Below the pieces are notes generated by a model. That model ran no database searches and had not been told where the DNA came from. It saw only the letters and a list, made by a program, of their open reading frames with translations. A stretch of 64,000 nucleotides of DNA. Source: Cacajao melanocephalus. Lineage: Eukaryota; Chordata; Mammalia; Primates; Pitheciidae. The DNA lies in the NCBI GenBank assembly GCA_963573385.1, contig CAUYLG010018017.1, positions 1 to 64,000 of the forward strand, given 5' to 3'. The first letter of the stretch is position 1. Every line of letters starts with the position of its first letter. Below, piece after piece: positions 1-9,189 of the stretch. The position numbers were made by a program, and so were the translations under genes.

Positions 1-135
1 CTGCATTCTAGCCTGGGCAGTAGAACAAGAATCCTGTTCTCTCTCCCTCTTTTTCTTCCTCTTTCTTCCTCTCGTACATTCTTTTTTTTTCTTTCTTTCA
101 CTCTCACTTTCTTTCCTCTCTTTTCCTTTCTTTCA
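1..135 (+). repeat. 3' end of an Alu followed by a pyrimidine-rich tract
   Basis: Bases 1-40 match the last part of an Alu right monomer (the 'cactccagcctgggcaa' region), cut by the window edge. The expected A-rich tail is replaced by a long C/T-rich low-complexity stretch to about 135, then an A-rich run. Confidence 0.7.
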
Positions 136-139
136 AAAA

Positions 140-1095
140 ATAAAAAAAAATTAATTACTACCACATTATAGAAAACAATAGACATATTTTAATATGTATA
201 AAAGTATTTTCATCAGGTAAATACACAGTCTCATATTATATCCTAAATAAATATTAAAAAGAGATATTGATGGATAAACTTTGCCATAAATTGCAACCTA
301 CACTATAATCAGATTCACAGCTCAAATTGTCTTTTATTTTCAACAATCTTCTAAAATACTGACCATCTTTCTGGCACAGATGTCTCTTATATAATTTAAT
401 CTCCACACAAGCAAATTACACAGCTCAGGACATCAACACTAAAATGACTTCTTCTTCCTGATCAGTGGCCTCATCATAAACAGTCAGAGGTGTTAATACT
501 GAATATGCCATCAATGCATTTGATACATTTTTCTGAAAACAAGTGCATGGCATAGATAAGATACACTCTGAGGTGCGATGATACAGAGAAACTTGTAGTC
601 TGAGGAAAGCTCCACTGTCATTGCTATCGCAATCATACATTTGTGACCTTGTAAGCAAGAAAATGCAGCATCCCCACTATTTAGCCCCACAAAGAATAGG
701 CCGTATTTTAACTGACACCCCCTCAATGAAAAAGGGCCATAAAACGCTACTGTACAAAGATGAAATCAGTAACTTTCTGCATTAATTAAAAAGTTCTGGC
801 AGTAGAATAAAGCTCACTAAATCATTGTAAATCATTTAAACAAGTGGTTTAGTAGTCTATGAAGACCTGCAACAGCCTTCTGCAGCAAAACAATAAAAAT
901 GATACAATCCACTGTTAACTAGTCTCAGTTTAATTATCAAGCAGGTATTTTAGACTTTTATACATTCTGTAGCCTTCAGCTGATTTCTTGTTATTTACGG
1001 TATACCTCTGAAGACTGTAAAGCATTATTGTATATATTATATTACCTATCATCAAATGCTTGAGACTGTGGTTTTCCATTTCTATAAGTTGATCC
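140..1095. other. AT-rich stretch with no recognised feature
   Basis: No repeat family, splice-signal cluster or coding pattern recognised. The short minus-strand frames at 425-726 have no recognisable protein features. Confidence 0.4.
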
Positions 1096-1099
1096 CCAC

Positions 1100-1335
1100 T
1101 TACTTATTAAAAGCTAATATTTATCAAGTGCCTTCTTTCTGTTAAATAATGTTTAATAATTATTTAGTGTAAACCTCACAATAACCCTGTAAAGTAGGTA
1201 TAATTACTACTTATGTTACTACCTCTAGAAATCAAAGTTTAGAGGTCAAGAATCTTATCCAAAGGGTCAAACCTATAATAAATGGCAGAATCAGGACATG
1301 ATTCCAACTATCTTTGGTTCCAAAGACCATACTTA
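1100..1335 (-). repeat. MIR SINE
   Basis: Matches MIR in reverse orientation: a 'tatttatcaagtgcc' type start, 'aaccctgtaaagtaggta', then a degraded 'aggtcaagaatcttatcc' segment. Confidence 0.65.
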
Positions 1336-1519
1336 TAAACAGATTATACGGTTTCCCCAAAAAGCAAATGAAAGGGTTATTTAAACCTTACGTATTGATT
1401 GCAAAGCATTTTGGAGATTCTGCTTTCCATTAAATTCTTATGTAATGCCCATACATTCATCAGAAAGCATACATACAAACAAATCAAGTAAATATAGAAA
1501 ATCTGTTTCCCAGAATCGT

Positions 1520-1745
1520 TTAGGTAAAGGTTTCTCAATCTGAGCACTACTGACAGTTTGGACTGGATAGTCTTTTGTTGTGGGTGGATGTTGTCCTGTG
1601 TACTGTTGGTTTTTTAGCAGCATCCCTGGTTTCTGTTCACTATATGACAATGCCATCCCCTACGATCTCTGATAAACAAATGTGTCCTCAGATGTTAGCA
1701 AATGTCTCCAGTATGTCAAAGTCACTTCCAGTTGAAAAACACTAA
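1520..1745 (-). mobile_element. MER20 (hAT-Charlie non-autonomous DNA transposon)
   Basis: Reverse-orientation match to MER20 over nearly its full ~220 bp, including 'ttgttgtgggtgg', 'tagcagcatccctgg', 'gcaaatgtctccag' and a terminal 'gttgaaaaacac'. MER20 copies are known to serve as regulatory elements in some tissues; nothing here shows activity. Confidence 0.75.
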
Positions 1746-1749
1746 TTTA

Positions 1750-2985
1750 CATGAAAGTTATCCTGGCAAGGTCGACATAATCATGAAAGAAGAACATAAC
1801 TAAGAACCTGGATAAATCAGCCTTACAAAGCCTCTACCTGAAACGTCCAAATAATGCTAAAAAGAAAAGGTTGAAATAGGTTTGCCTTACTCAATGTTCA
1901 CACTGTTATTTGTCTGATTTATCTTGTTTTAAAGGTAGAAATTTCAATTTGAGAAAGACAAATTTAAACTTAAAGAGTCAAGGCTGATATTGACTTACAT
2001 TAAATATGCATAGTTCTAAGTGTCACAAATTACAATAAATGAACTTGAGGAGAGTCTCTTACAATATACTTCTCAAATTCAAAGACTGCTTTTGATATGA
2101 AATGCAAAGTTTATATATAACAACAACTTTCTACAGTAATTTACACATTGATTTTTCAAAATTTTGTTTATTTTTAAACAAATGATATAATAGTGTATTA
2201 TTTACTTCTATATCTTTGAAAAATTATACATTAATATATATTAAGACAAATTGACTTTTAAAAAATATTTTTGATGATTCTTCCATAAGATGTAATAAAT
2301 GTAAGAAGACTGCATTATTAAATTGCTCAGTAGTATCACTGTGATTTTAAGTTTTCATTTTCCTCAGACATTTATACTCAAAATTTTAAAGCCCATGGCT
2401 TGAACGAGAATTACTGTGAACAACTAATCATAAGGGAATTGTTCTTAGATCTGGTATATTTGCAAGACCAATAGAATCATATACACATAAAATGTATTTT
2501 TTGCATCTAAGTCTTTCCTTTACATTTCTTCTACAGTCTGACTGTAGAAGATATTTGAGACAGTAATTATGTATTGATTTCTGATTATCTTCAAGCATTC
2601 ACATGGTTATTTTTAAATATTCTTGAATATATGAGAAAAATAAATTTTGCACACTCCCTTGTAGAGGAAGAAGTGATTGCTGACTCAAAATTAGTAAAAT
2701 TCAAAAAAAATTGAGATATGTGTCTAAGGTTTATGTATCAAAAGAGATGATCCTAGATTTAAATACCTGCTTTGTCATTTTTTTTTTGTACTGTGGGACA
2801 TTGGACAACTTATTTAATCTATTTTAGTCTTACATTTTATTATTAAATTCATAAAATAAAAAATAAAAGGCAATCCATAGGCTGTTTAACATTAAAGGTA
2901 ATAACACCGGAAATGCAGAAAACTTGACATTCAAAGGCCTGATAGGACTGATAGTTTGTACACTGTTCTCTATGAGTCAGATACT
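1750..2985. other. AT-rich stretch with no recognised feature
   Basis: No gene or repeat family recognised; long A/T runs only. Confidence 0.35.
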
Positions 2986-2989
2986 TTTA

Positions 2990-3113
2990 TTTTTAAATTT
3001 TTATTTTTTTCTTTATTTCTTCTTTAATTAAAAAAAAATGGGATACATGTGTGGAATGTGCAGGTTTGTTACATACATCTATATGTACCATGGTGGCTTT
3101 CTGCACCTATTGG
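2990..3113 (-). mobile_element. 5'-truncated L1 3' end (antisense, L1P type)
   Basis: A T-rich stretch is followed by the reverse complement of an L1 3' UTR end (around 'gtgcaggtttgttacata' and 'accatggtgg'). Only about 85 bp of L1 body remains before the match stops near 3113. Confidence 0.65.
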
Positions 3114-3117
3114 TTTT

Positions 3118-3632
3118 CTTTATTTTTATTTGTGCAATTAATTCATCATACTCAATGCTATGTACTGTTATAACCCATCCCCCATTTTGAAAATAAGGAA
3201 ACTGAGGTACATAAATTCAAGTAACTTGCCTAAGGTCACACAAGTAGTAAGCTACAAAGCTGACATTCAAACTCAGGCAATTTGGAGCCATGGCCTGTAC
3301 TTGCAATTATACCACAACTCACTGGAAACCACAATCAAATAATCCCATGATGTTTAGAGTTTAGTCACACCGTAAAGCAGCTCAGTACAAAGAAAACACG
3401 GTAAGTTTTAGTGCCAAACAAATTAAATCTTTCTATCTTTTGCATATGTATGTATACATATGTAATATAAATATATATATATTTATATTAGTTCTCTCTT
3501 TTACATATGTAGTAAAATATATATAGAGATAGATATATGAATTATATGTTTCCTTATTTTCAAAATGGGGGATGGGTTATAGCAGTACATGTGATGGAGT
3601 GAGTATAATGAATTGCACAAATAAAAATGAAG
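3118..3632. repeat. Inverted duplication, 85 bp arms
   Basis: Bases 3118-3202 recur as a reverse complement at 3548-3632. By eye, the 42 bp closest to the MIR differ at one position and the outer 22 bp at one position; the middle ~21 bp is diverged with small indels. The 345 bp loop holds the rest of the MIR and a TA-rich microsatellite (about 3440-3545). Confidence 0.85.
3125..3330 (-). repeat. MIR SINE
   Basis: Reverse-orientation MIR core: 'aaggaaactgaggtac', 'caagtaacttgcctaagg' and 'tcacacaagtagtaag' are diagnostic. Its left portion forms one arm of an inverted duplication (see 3118-3632). Confidence 0.8.
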
Positions 3633-3734
3633 TGTATGACCCACAGTGAACATTGCATAACTATGCACTGTTCTTTGACAGTAAAATTAAAAACTTACCT
3701 TTTACAACAGAAAAGGAAAAACAAATAATGCCTT

Positions 3735-3820
3735 GTATTGTTGATATGATAATTAAATAAAATAACATGCCTACTGCTTAGCATGATACCTGATATGCTT
3801 AATAAATACTAGTTATGAGA
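3735..3820 (+). repeat. MIR 3' tail fragment
   Basis: Resembles the MIR 3' region ('gcttagcatgatacctg', 'cttaataaatactag'). Confidence 0.5.
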
Positions 3821-3824
3821 GCAG

Positions 3825-5955
3825 GGATGAGTCTGAACCAAGACTTTCACCTCGTGGCCCTTCTGACAAAAGTCATATATAGTTCAAATATAATTAGAAC
3901 TGGTAAAATATAGATCTTCATCTCCTTTCTATGAATTTAAAGGAAATGGAAGCAAACCTACACCTTAATGTTTTTCAGAAACACATTTTAAACAACGAAG
4001 ATAAAGGAATACCAAGATATTATCTGATTCACAAATAATTGAAAATTCAAAAATCAAATTAAGTTTCTTTTACATAAATATATCATAAACTGAAAATATT
4101 TCTTTTGATGCTCCTGTCTTCTTATGTTCTCATAAGTTTCACTCACTGACTAAAATGACAAGTAAATGATGCTTCAAGACTAGAATTAATATTTCTCTGA
4201 ATATGAAAAATAGCACATATTTCTAAACTATAGACGCTTCCTGCTTTGTCATAATACATCTTTAGTAAACCCAACCTTTAAACAAGCCAGATCAGCTTTA
4301 TCATAGATCATATGTACATCAACATATGTCAAAAGGTAGTATGTAATATTTTATAAAGTTGGATTACATATGATCTATCTATCTAAATTGAGATATACAT
4401 AAAAATGCCTCATATGTACATATGTAATACAGTAAGAATGTATAAGATAGAATATTTGGATATGTCTGTCTTTATCCCATGAGATAGGAAACCTTGGATA
4501 AAATTGTTATACAAATAAGTAAAATATTTTTTATGATTAACTTCATCTCACAATTTCTACCTGTAGTATCACCTACCATTTACTGGCACTTAATTTTGTT
4601 CTCTAACTAAAATGATCATTCTGTAAAAGACAATATAGTAAGACTCCTATAAAATATTAAATGGATTTTAGAAGGAAATAAGAAAAATAGAACTATTAAA
4701 ATGCTTTCATCACAAAAGTAAGCATCTTTAATGAAAAAAGTTATTTTATCATGAAACAAAACAATGTCAATAATCAGCCAAAACTAAAAATGGCATATAA
4801 TAAAGTATTCCCAAAGTCTGGATAGTTTGTGCCAGTTGGATATAATAGATGTGAGTGAATTTTTCAATTTTCCCCTGGGTGTTTGCCATCATGTCCATCA
4901 TGTATACTATAAAGTGAGAGTCAAGGCCTGTGTCTATCTATGGAAGTAAAGTGAAAAACTTGAATTATTCAAATACCATCCCCTTCTCCCAAATAATCTG
5001 AACATATCCTTTCATAAGTGAACATTGAAGCGTTTGGGCTTTTTATGAGCGTACAGCCCACAGCCAAAACATTGCCGTGTGATAGCACAAACCTGTAGGG
5101 GGTGCAATTAAAATATCTGGATTGTATATTTTATCATGTGGAGTGTAAATGACTAGGGAAAGCTTTTTCTCTTAAGAGAAGCTGTTATTTAGGAAGTGTT
5201 AGGCACATTTTTCTCCTAAGAAACCTTGAAAGATCTGTCCAGAGTGCTGACGAGGTTTCAGCGGGAGAAGGCTGGAAATTTGATGGGACGCACACTACTT
5301 ACCCAATGAGTTCAGAAAGCAATATTTTCAAGTCCCAAACCAATTGCCTTTTTAAATGAAAATAAACATGCATAAAAGACAGAAATAGACACAACTGATT
5401 CTTGTATGTGTGATTATATTGAGGTAATTGAGAAATTAAAGGAGAAAACTCCCTGCTCTCCATAAAGAAAACAGCAAGAAGCACACCTAGCAAGAGGCTG
5501 CATACCTGAACACTCCATAGTTGACAGTAGAATGTCATGCAACTAAGGCTTCCCACAGAAAACCCCGGCTTATGCCCCACTGCAGGAAGGGCTGCATGTA
5601 GTCCCGGTCAATGCACCTTTGGCTGCTTCAAACGGCCAGTGGCCAGCATTAGAGACACATTAGCTCTAGCTTTGTCTTGAGAAACTCGGAACAATAAAAT
5701 ACCAAGTAGGGAATGGAGAAGAAGGTGGGAAGGAGGAGTTGTCTTTTCACTGGTCTGTATCAATTTCTTATTGAAAAGTAAAGTACTGGAGAACCTATCT
5801 GCCTGGCTACTCGATGTTACAGTCCAGCTAAGGCAGCGTCAAGGTTAGGTCTAAATCAGTACAGGCTCTTGTTATCCTCTCCTAAATTTCCCTTCCATAC
5901 AGCAACTGCTATGAAGGGAAATGAGGGCAGCTGTAAATTCGAGCACAGGTGAAAC
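3825..5955. other. AT-rich stretch without a gene; small palindrome and CTCF-like site
   Basis: No coding or repeat family recognised over most of it. It contains a perfect 14 bp inverted repeat (4303-4316 with 4365-4378) and a CTCF-like motif at 5091-5107. Base composition becomes more GC-rich after about 5200, leading into the CpG-rich block. Confidence 0.4.
5091..5107 (+). promoter_or_regulatory. CTCF-like motif
   Basis: The string 'acctgtagggggtgcaa' fits the AGGGGG-x-GC core of the CTCF motif. Motif match by eye only. Confidence 0.3.
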
Positions 5956-5959
5956 AGCC

Positions 5960-6930
5960 CTCCAGGCGGACTCGTCGCTTCCCTCGAGAGGTCCTAATGC
6001 AGGTTGGGCTCCGGCCACCGGCTAGCCTTCGCACTCATGGGCCTGCCCTGGGTTTTCTTCCCTAAGTCGCTGCAGCCTGGGTATCCTCCTTGGCATGCCG
6101 CTCACGCTGCCGCCTTGGGGTAACTAGCAGGCTTTGTGTCCGAGGGGAAAGATAAATCCATGGGAGAGGAAAGAGCGGGAGGGCTCCGGCTGGTATTCAA
6201 AGACAGGCAACAGAGCCTGAGTCAAAGAGATGTGCTTTCAGCACCACCCGCTGTCCCCCCCTTCCTGCAGCAGGCGCCACATGCGGCCGCTAACCGGTCT
6301 ATTGAAAAGCAATTCTCCGTCCTCTTTCCCTCTCCACCTTTGCTTCTCACAATTCCGAGCCCTCGGGTGGTTTGCCGGAGCACACTCTGCATTCGAAACC
6401 ACGCGCACCTGGCCTTAGAGAGCGGGAACTCGGATCCGAAGGCATGCAGAATCCCCTTTTCAACCCTTGCAGTTCTTCCCTCCTTCACCCCATTGCTCGC
6501 GCCTTTTTCCCCAACAGGTTTAATGAAGGCTGTTTGCAAATGGAGCAGACTTGCATCTTGTCGGCTTCGGCCACCCCCGCTCCACCCGCGTCCCCCTCCC
6601 CCAAACCAAACTATGAGCTACTCAGCAAGCTAATAGATCCTCAATCCTTCTCTGGCCAGGGGAAACTTGGGCACACAGACACTTAGCAAGCTTACCCCCC
6701 TGTTGGCTGCGCAGCGAGCAGTGAGACTCGGTCTAGCTAGCCCCCCGAAAAGTTGGGCCACGGGGATCAGCGGGGCAGAGCCGGCCTCTCCAGTCCCCGG
6801 CTTCCCCCCCAAGATGATCTCAAGCTCATCCCCTCCGCTCAGCGTGCGCAGAACAGCCGAGCTGAGGGCGGCGTGTGCAGCAATCTCCCCGCTACTGAGA
6901 AAGGGGGGAAGGGGGGAAGGGGAGAGAGCG
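5960..6930. promoter_or_regulatory. CpG-rich block (CpG island-like)
   Basis: GC-rich sequence with many CpG dinucleotides, including a NotI-type GCGGCCGC at 6283-6290, in an otherwise AT-rich region. Its right edge coincides with a TATA box and a candidate first exon on the minus strand. Several overlapping open frames on both strands (e.g. 6136-6633) begin at non-ATG codons and reflect GC richness and absence of stops rather than coding. Confidence 0.7.
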
Positions 6931-6931
6931 G
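6696..6931 (-). other. Candidate non-coding first exon of an unidentified minus-strand gene
   Basis: Inferred from promoter and splice signals; no product is recognised. A TATAAATA box lies at 6961->6954, which would place the start site about 25-30 bases downstream, near 6931. Reading leftward the sequence is GC-rich and ends at a splice donor, GGG|GTAAGC, with the GT at 6695-6694. The sense strand of this interval has one ATG (6829->6827), opening a 20-codon frame that stops at 6769->6767, so it would be a 5' UTR exon with one upstream ORF. The rest of the gene would lie at lower coordinates outside the window or in unrecognised exons. Alternatives: a promoter of a non-coding RNA, or a chance TATA/donor pair in GC-rich DNA. 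The exact start is not determinable here. Confidence 0.45.
6767..6829 (-). CDS. Possible upstream ORF, 20 codons
   Basis: ATG at 6829->6827, stop TGA at 6769->6767, inside the candidate minus-strand first exon. It is Arg/Gly/Ser-rich and resembles no known peptide to me. Its only interest is as a possible translational brake. It may simply be chance. Confidence 0.15.
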   Translation of the reverse strand: MSLRSSWGGSRGLERPALPR

Positions 6932-6948
6932 AGGAGGGAGGGGTGGTA
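6903..6948 (+). promoter_or_regulatory. G-run tract (G-quadruplex candidate)
   Basis: Runs of six, six and four G separated by AA, followed by GGAGGG and GGGG runs on the plus strand. It directly adjoins the minus-strand TATA box and covers the expected start site, so the G-rich strand would be the template strand. Confidence 0.6.
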
Positions 6949-6953
6949 GTTTG

Positions 6954-6961
6954 TATTTATA
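6954..6961 (-). promoter_or_regulatory. TATA box (TATAAATA)
   Basis: Reads TATAAATA on the minus strand, a canonical TATA box, at the upstream edge of the CpG-rich block and 15 bases from a TTGCGCAA palindrome. Confidence 0.55.
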
Positions 6962-6975
6962 GAGAACAGAGTTCT

Positions 6976-6983
6976 TTGCGCAA
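6976..6983. promoter_or_regulatory. C/EBP-type palindrome TTGCGCAA
   Basis: Exact TTGCGCAA, the consensus high-affinity C/EBP (bZIP) site, just upstream of the minus-strand TATA box. Binding is inferred from the motif only. Confidence 0.4.
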
Positions 6984-6990
6984 CTTTTTG

Positions 6991-7007
6991 GTGCCACCAA
7001 GTGGCAC
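6991..7007. promoter_or_regulatory. Perfect palindrome GTGCCAC-CAA-GTGGCAC, CTCF-like
   Basis: Seven-base perfect inverted repeat around a CAA centre. The inner CCACCAAGTGGCAC also resembles a CTCF core motif. It lies 30 bases upstream of the minus-strand TATA box. Confidence 0.4.
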
Positions 7008-7019
7008 AGTGAGTTCCTT

Positions 7020-7765
7020 TAGGAACACAGACTCCTGGGTGAATCTGGATGGGTAGACCAGCTCTGCAAACAGATGCTCACATGGCAAGGGAGCTGGAGG
7101 CACTCCCAGGACTTAGTTTTCACATGTTTACCGTCATATCTCAGCACCTGTGATACAAATTCCTAAATTCTAAGAATAAGCCTGTATTGAGTGAGAAAGG
7201 GTACCTGTGCCTTCCTCAGACAGGTGGAAGAAGTGTCAAGGACATGGTAGGTCCCAGTTGTCTCCTAGGAGTACAGACATCCTTGTCTCAGGAGGAATAT
7301 CCATTATTATCTTGCTAACTCCTCTGCCCAGATTACACTGCATTCATGTTTTACTCTAAAACCTTCTTCTTTCCACCCTGACTGCCTAATCTTTAAACTG
7401 AATTGGCGCTTATTTTCTTTGCCATCAAACCTTCTTCCTCAATGCGTACCTTAATAATAACATATGACTTCAGGCTCTCTGGATCTGAACCTTTCTAAAC
7501 AGCTCTCAGAACTCCAATTCACTGAGATGCAGGCTGGATGTCTGATTTTCCTCACTCATTTCCACAGACCTCTCAGCATGCATTATCCCAACAGCGCGGT
7601 CAGGATCTTGCCAACTGCCTTTAATACTCTGAGGAAGAATCCCCTAAAGCTTTCTTTATCCATATTTTATGAGTGTTCTTACTTCTTAGTATGCAGATCC
7701 TCAAACACATACATAGACACTACTGCATGGGAACTTCATGTCCCCAAATGCAGAAGAACCTCTAC
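7020..7765. other. Unique sequence between the two CpG-rich blocks
   Basis: No repeat family or coding exon recognised. If the two minus-strand first exons are real, this is intron of the upstream transcript and distal promoter of the downstream one. Confidence 0.35.
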
Positions 7766-7769
7766 ATTT

Positions 7770-7870
7770 TTCAGTAAAGAAACTGAGTACATGAAGGTTA
7801 AGGGGCTTGTTCAAGGTCACATTTCTCTGCAGACCAGCCCAGGACTACTTAGCATAGAACTAAATGAACA
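7770..7870 (-). repeat. MIR fragment
   Basis: Reverse-orientation MIR core: 'agaaactgag', 'gaaggttaaggggcttg' and 'ttcaaggtcacat'. Confidence 0.55.
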
Positions 7871-7948
7871 CAGTGATGCCAAACCTGATCAACCTGTTCT
7901 TGTTCTTTCCACTACCATACTCAGCCTATTCAGTCATTTTCAGATCCC

Positions 7949-7958
7949 TTCTCTTCCC

Positions 7959-7991
<33 letters not shown>

Positions 7992-8001
7992 GTGTGTTTG
8001 T

Positions 8002-8042
<41 letters not shown>
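7949..8042. repeat. (TC)n - spacer - (GA)n inverted microsatellite
   Basis: A pyrimidine run ending in about 12 uninterrupted TC units to 7991, a 15 base spacer (TGTGTGTTTGTGAGAC region), then about 18 AG units to 8042. The two halves are complementary and could form a hairpin; each half is also a homopurine/homopyrimidine mirror repeat. Confidence 0.9.
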
Positions 8043-8045
<3 letters not shown>

Positions 8046-8049
8046 TCAT

Positions 8050-8500
8050 CCTCTGCCAAAGTTCCATAAAGGAACCAAGAGTAAACATGTCTACCTAGCT
8101 CCACTGGGAGCACATGAACTTGAGTTTATAGGTCCAGAGTTGCAGGTGTACCATCTTTACATGATCCACAGTTCTAGAAAGACCTCTCCCTCCTAGTACT
8201 GTAGTCCTTTTAGAAATGGAGCACTGACATTCACACCCAATCGGGTCTTTTCTTTGCTGCCTCTTGTTGGGGTGAAGCACCAGCAAGTGATCTTATTAGC
8301 TCCCCCAAACACCTAATGGGACTCAAAGGTAGAGGAGCCTCTCTCCCTTGCTAAATGCATGCCTTCCATGCACTTGTGTTGGTATGACAGACACACACAG
8401 ACACACACACGCACACATACATCCAAACGTATCCTTTGGCTCAGATCTTTATTTTTTCCTCCTCTGATTTTTTTTTAGTTCGTTTTCTATGGAAACGAGC
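8050..8500. other. Unique sequence with a short CA-rich run
   Basis: CA-rich microsatellite at about 8390-8420; otherwise nothing recognised. Confidence 0.4.
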
Positions 8501-8516
8501 CCACTTAAATCCCTCA

Positions 8517-8526
8517 CTTATGCAAA
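8517..8526 (+). promoter_or_regulatory. Octamer-like motif
   Basis: TATGCAAAT occurs here, matching the POU-factor octamer ATGCAAAT, about 300 bases from the second CpG-rich block. Motif only. Confidence 0.25.
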
Positions 8527-8839
8527 TAAAAGCAAAATGATCTTCATAAACCTCCCATTGGAGCGATGCCGCGGTAGCCCAGGCTCCTGACTTAAATTTA
8601 TGTCTGATTCACACAGCACACGTCCTTGCAGGGTGACTTTTCTAAACTTGCAGGACCTCCTAGCGTTCCTGGCTCCACCAGTCCTCCACCTGCCCACCAC
8701 CTGCCCTTCTGGGTCTCTTAGCCCCAGCTCCCGCCCCTTGCCTGATTGCTCTCCATCCCTGCGCTGGGGGAGGGGCTCCAGCGGTAGCCTATATCCTTGG
8801 TAACTACAGCCAAGAGAAAGAAAAAGGCGCTGTGCTTAC

Positions 8840-9130
8840 CAGGTGCGCGCCCTGAGCCTTGCGCCCCCAGCCAGCCGCTCCTCGAGGGCTTCTTGCGCTC
8901 TCGTAGCGGCCTTGGCTGCAGCTGGAGCGCTAGTGTCGGCGATGGAGGCAGCGGTGACAGCAGGCAGAACGGCTGCGGGGCCCGCGGCAGTGGCGCTCGC
9001 TCTCTCGCGCCAGCGCCGGGAGCACGTGCCGCGCTCGGGCAGACGCAGCTGGAAGCGCAGCGCTGGGCTGGCTTCTACTCCTGCAGCGCGCGGCGGGGGT
9101 TGGCAGAACGGCCAGAGCAAAGACTCAGTG
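8840..9130 (-). other. Candidate ATG-free first exon of an unidentified minus-strand gene
   Basis: CpG-rich interval ending on the minus strand at CACCTG|GTAAGC, with the GT at 8839-8838, a good match to the donor consensus. The sense (minus) strand contains no ATG anywhere from 9130 to 8840, which suits a 5' UTR exon. No TATA box is evident; the right end is therefore only an estimate, as expected for a dispersed CpG-island promoter. An E-box CACGTG lies inside at 9023-9028. A minus-strand frame of about 94 codons is open across it but has only a TTG at its start, so I do not call it coding. It could be an upstream alternative first exon of the same gene as the candidate exon at 6696-6931. 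Antisense transcription from the same island is an alternative. Confidence 0.5.
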
Positions 9131-9139
9131 GTTGAATAA
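8942..9139 (+). CDS. Possible 65-codon ORF in the CpG island (doubtful)
   Basis: ATG at 8942 in a reasonable Kozak context (G at -3 and +4), open to a TAA ending at 9139. The product is rich in Ala, Arg and Gly with no recognisable domain. GC-rich DNA often gives such frames; it overlaps the candidate minus-strand exon and has no supporting evidence. Confidence 0.12.
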   Translation: MEAAVTAGRTAAGPAAVALALSRQRREHVPRSGRRSWKRSAGLASTPAARGGGWQNGQSKDSVVE

Positions 9140-9189
9140 GAGTCTTGAAGCCTGCCTCGTCGTTTCGGGGTTCAGGCGATGATAGCCTT

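Larger units (their letters stand above)
8840..9180. promoter_or_regulatory. CpG island-like block
   Basis: Dense CpG dinucleotides (GCGCGC, TCTCGCGCC, GCGCGCGG clusters) between AT-richer flanks. It includes the canonical E-box CACGTG at 9023-9028. Confidence 0.75.

Noticed and set aside
6136..6633. 165-codon open frame on the plus strand
   Set aside because: Starts at GTG, lies in GC-rich DNA where stops are rare, overlaps open frames on both strands and has no recognisable domain.
6962..6975. AGAAC-AGA-GTTCT as a glucocorticoid/androgen response element
   Set aside because: Half-sites are two bases too close for the canonical element; it is a near-palindrome only.
7464..8003. 179-codon plus-strand open frame
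   Set aside because: Has an ATG but its C-terminus is the (TC)n microsatellite (Ser-Leu repeats), it crosses a MIR fragment, and no conserved protein pattern is visible.
8836..9120. 94-codon minus-strand open frame in the second CpG island
   Set aside because: No ATG in the frame; only a TTG. Better explained as a 5' UTR exon or GC-driven open frame.
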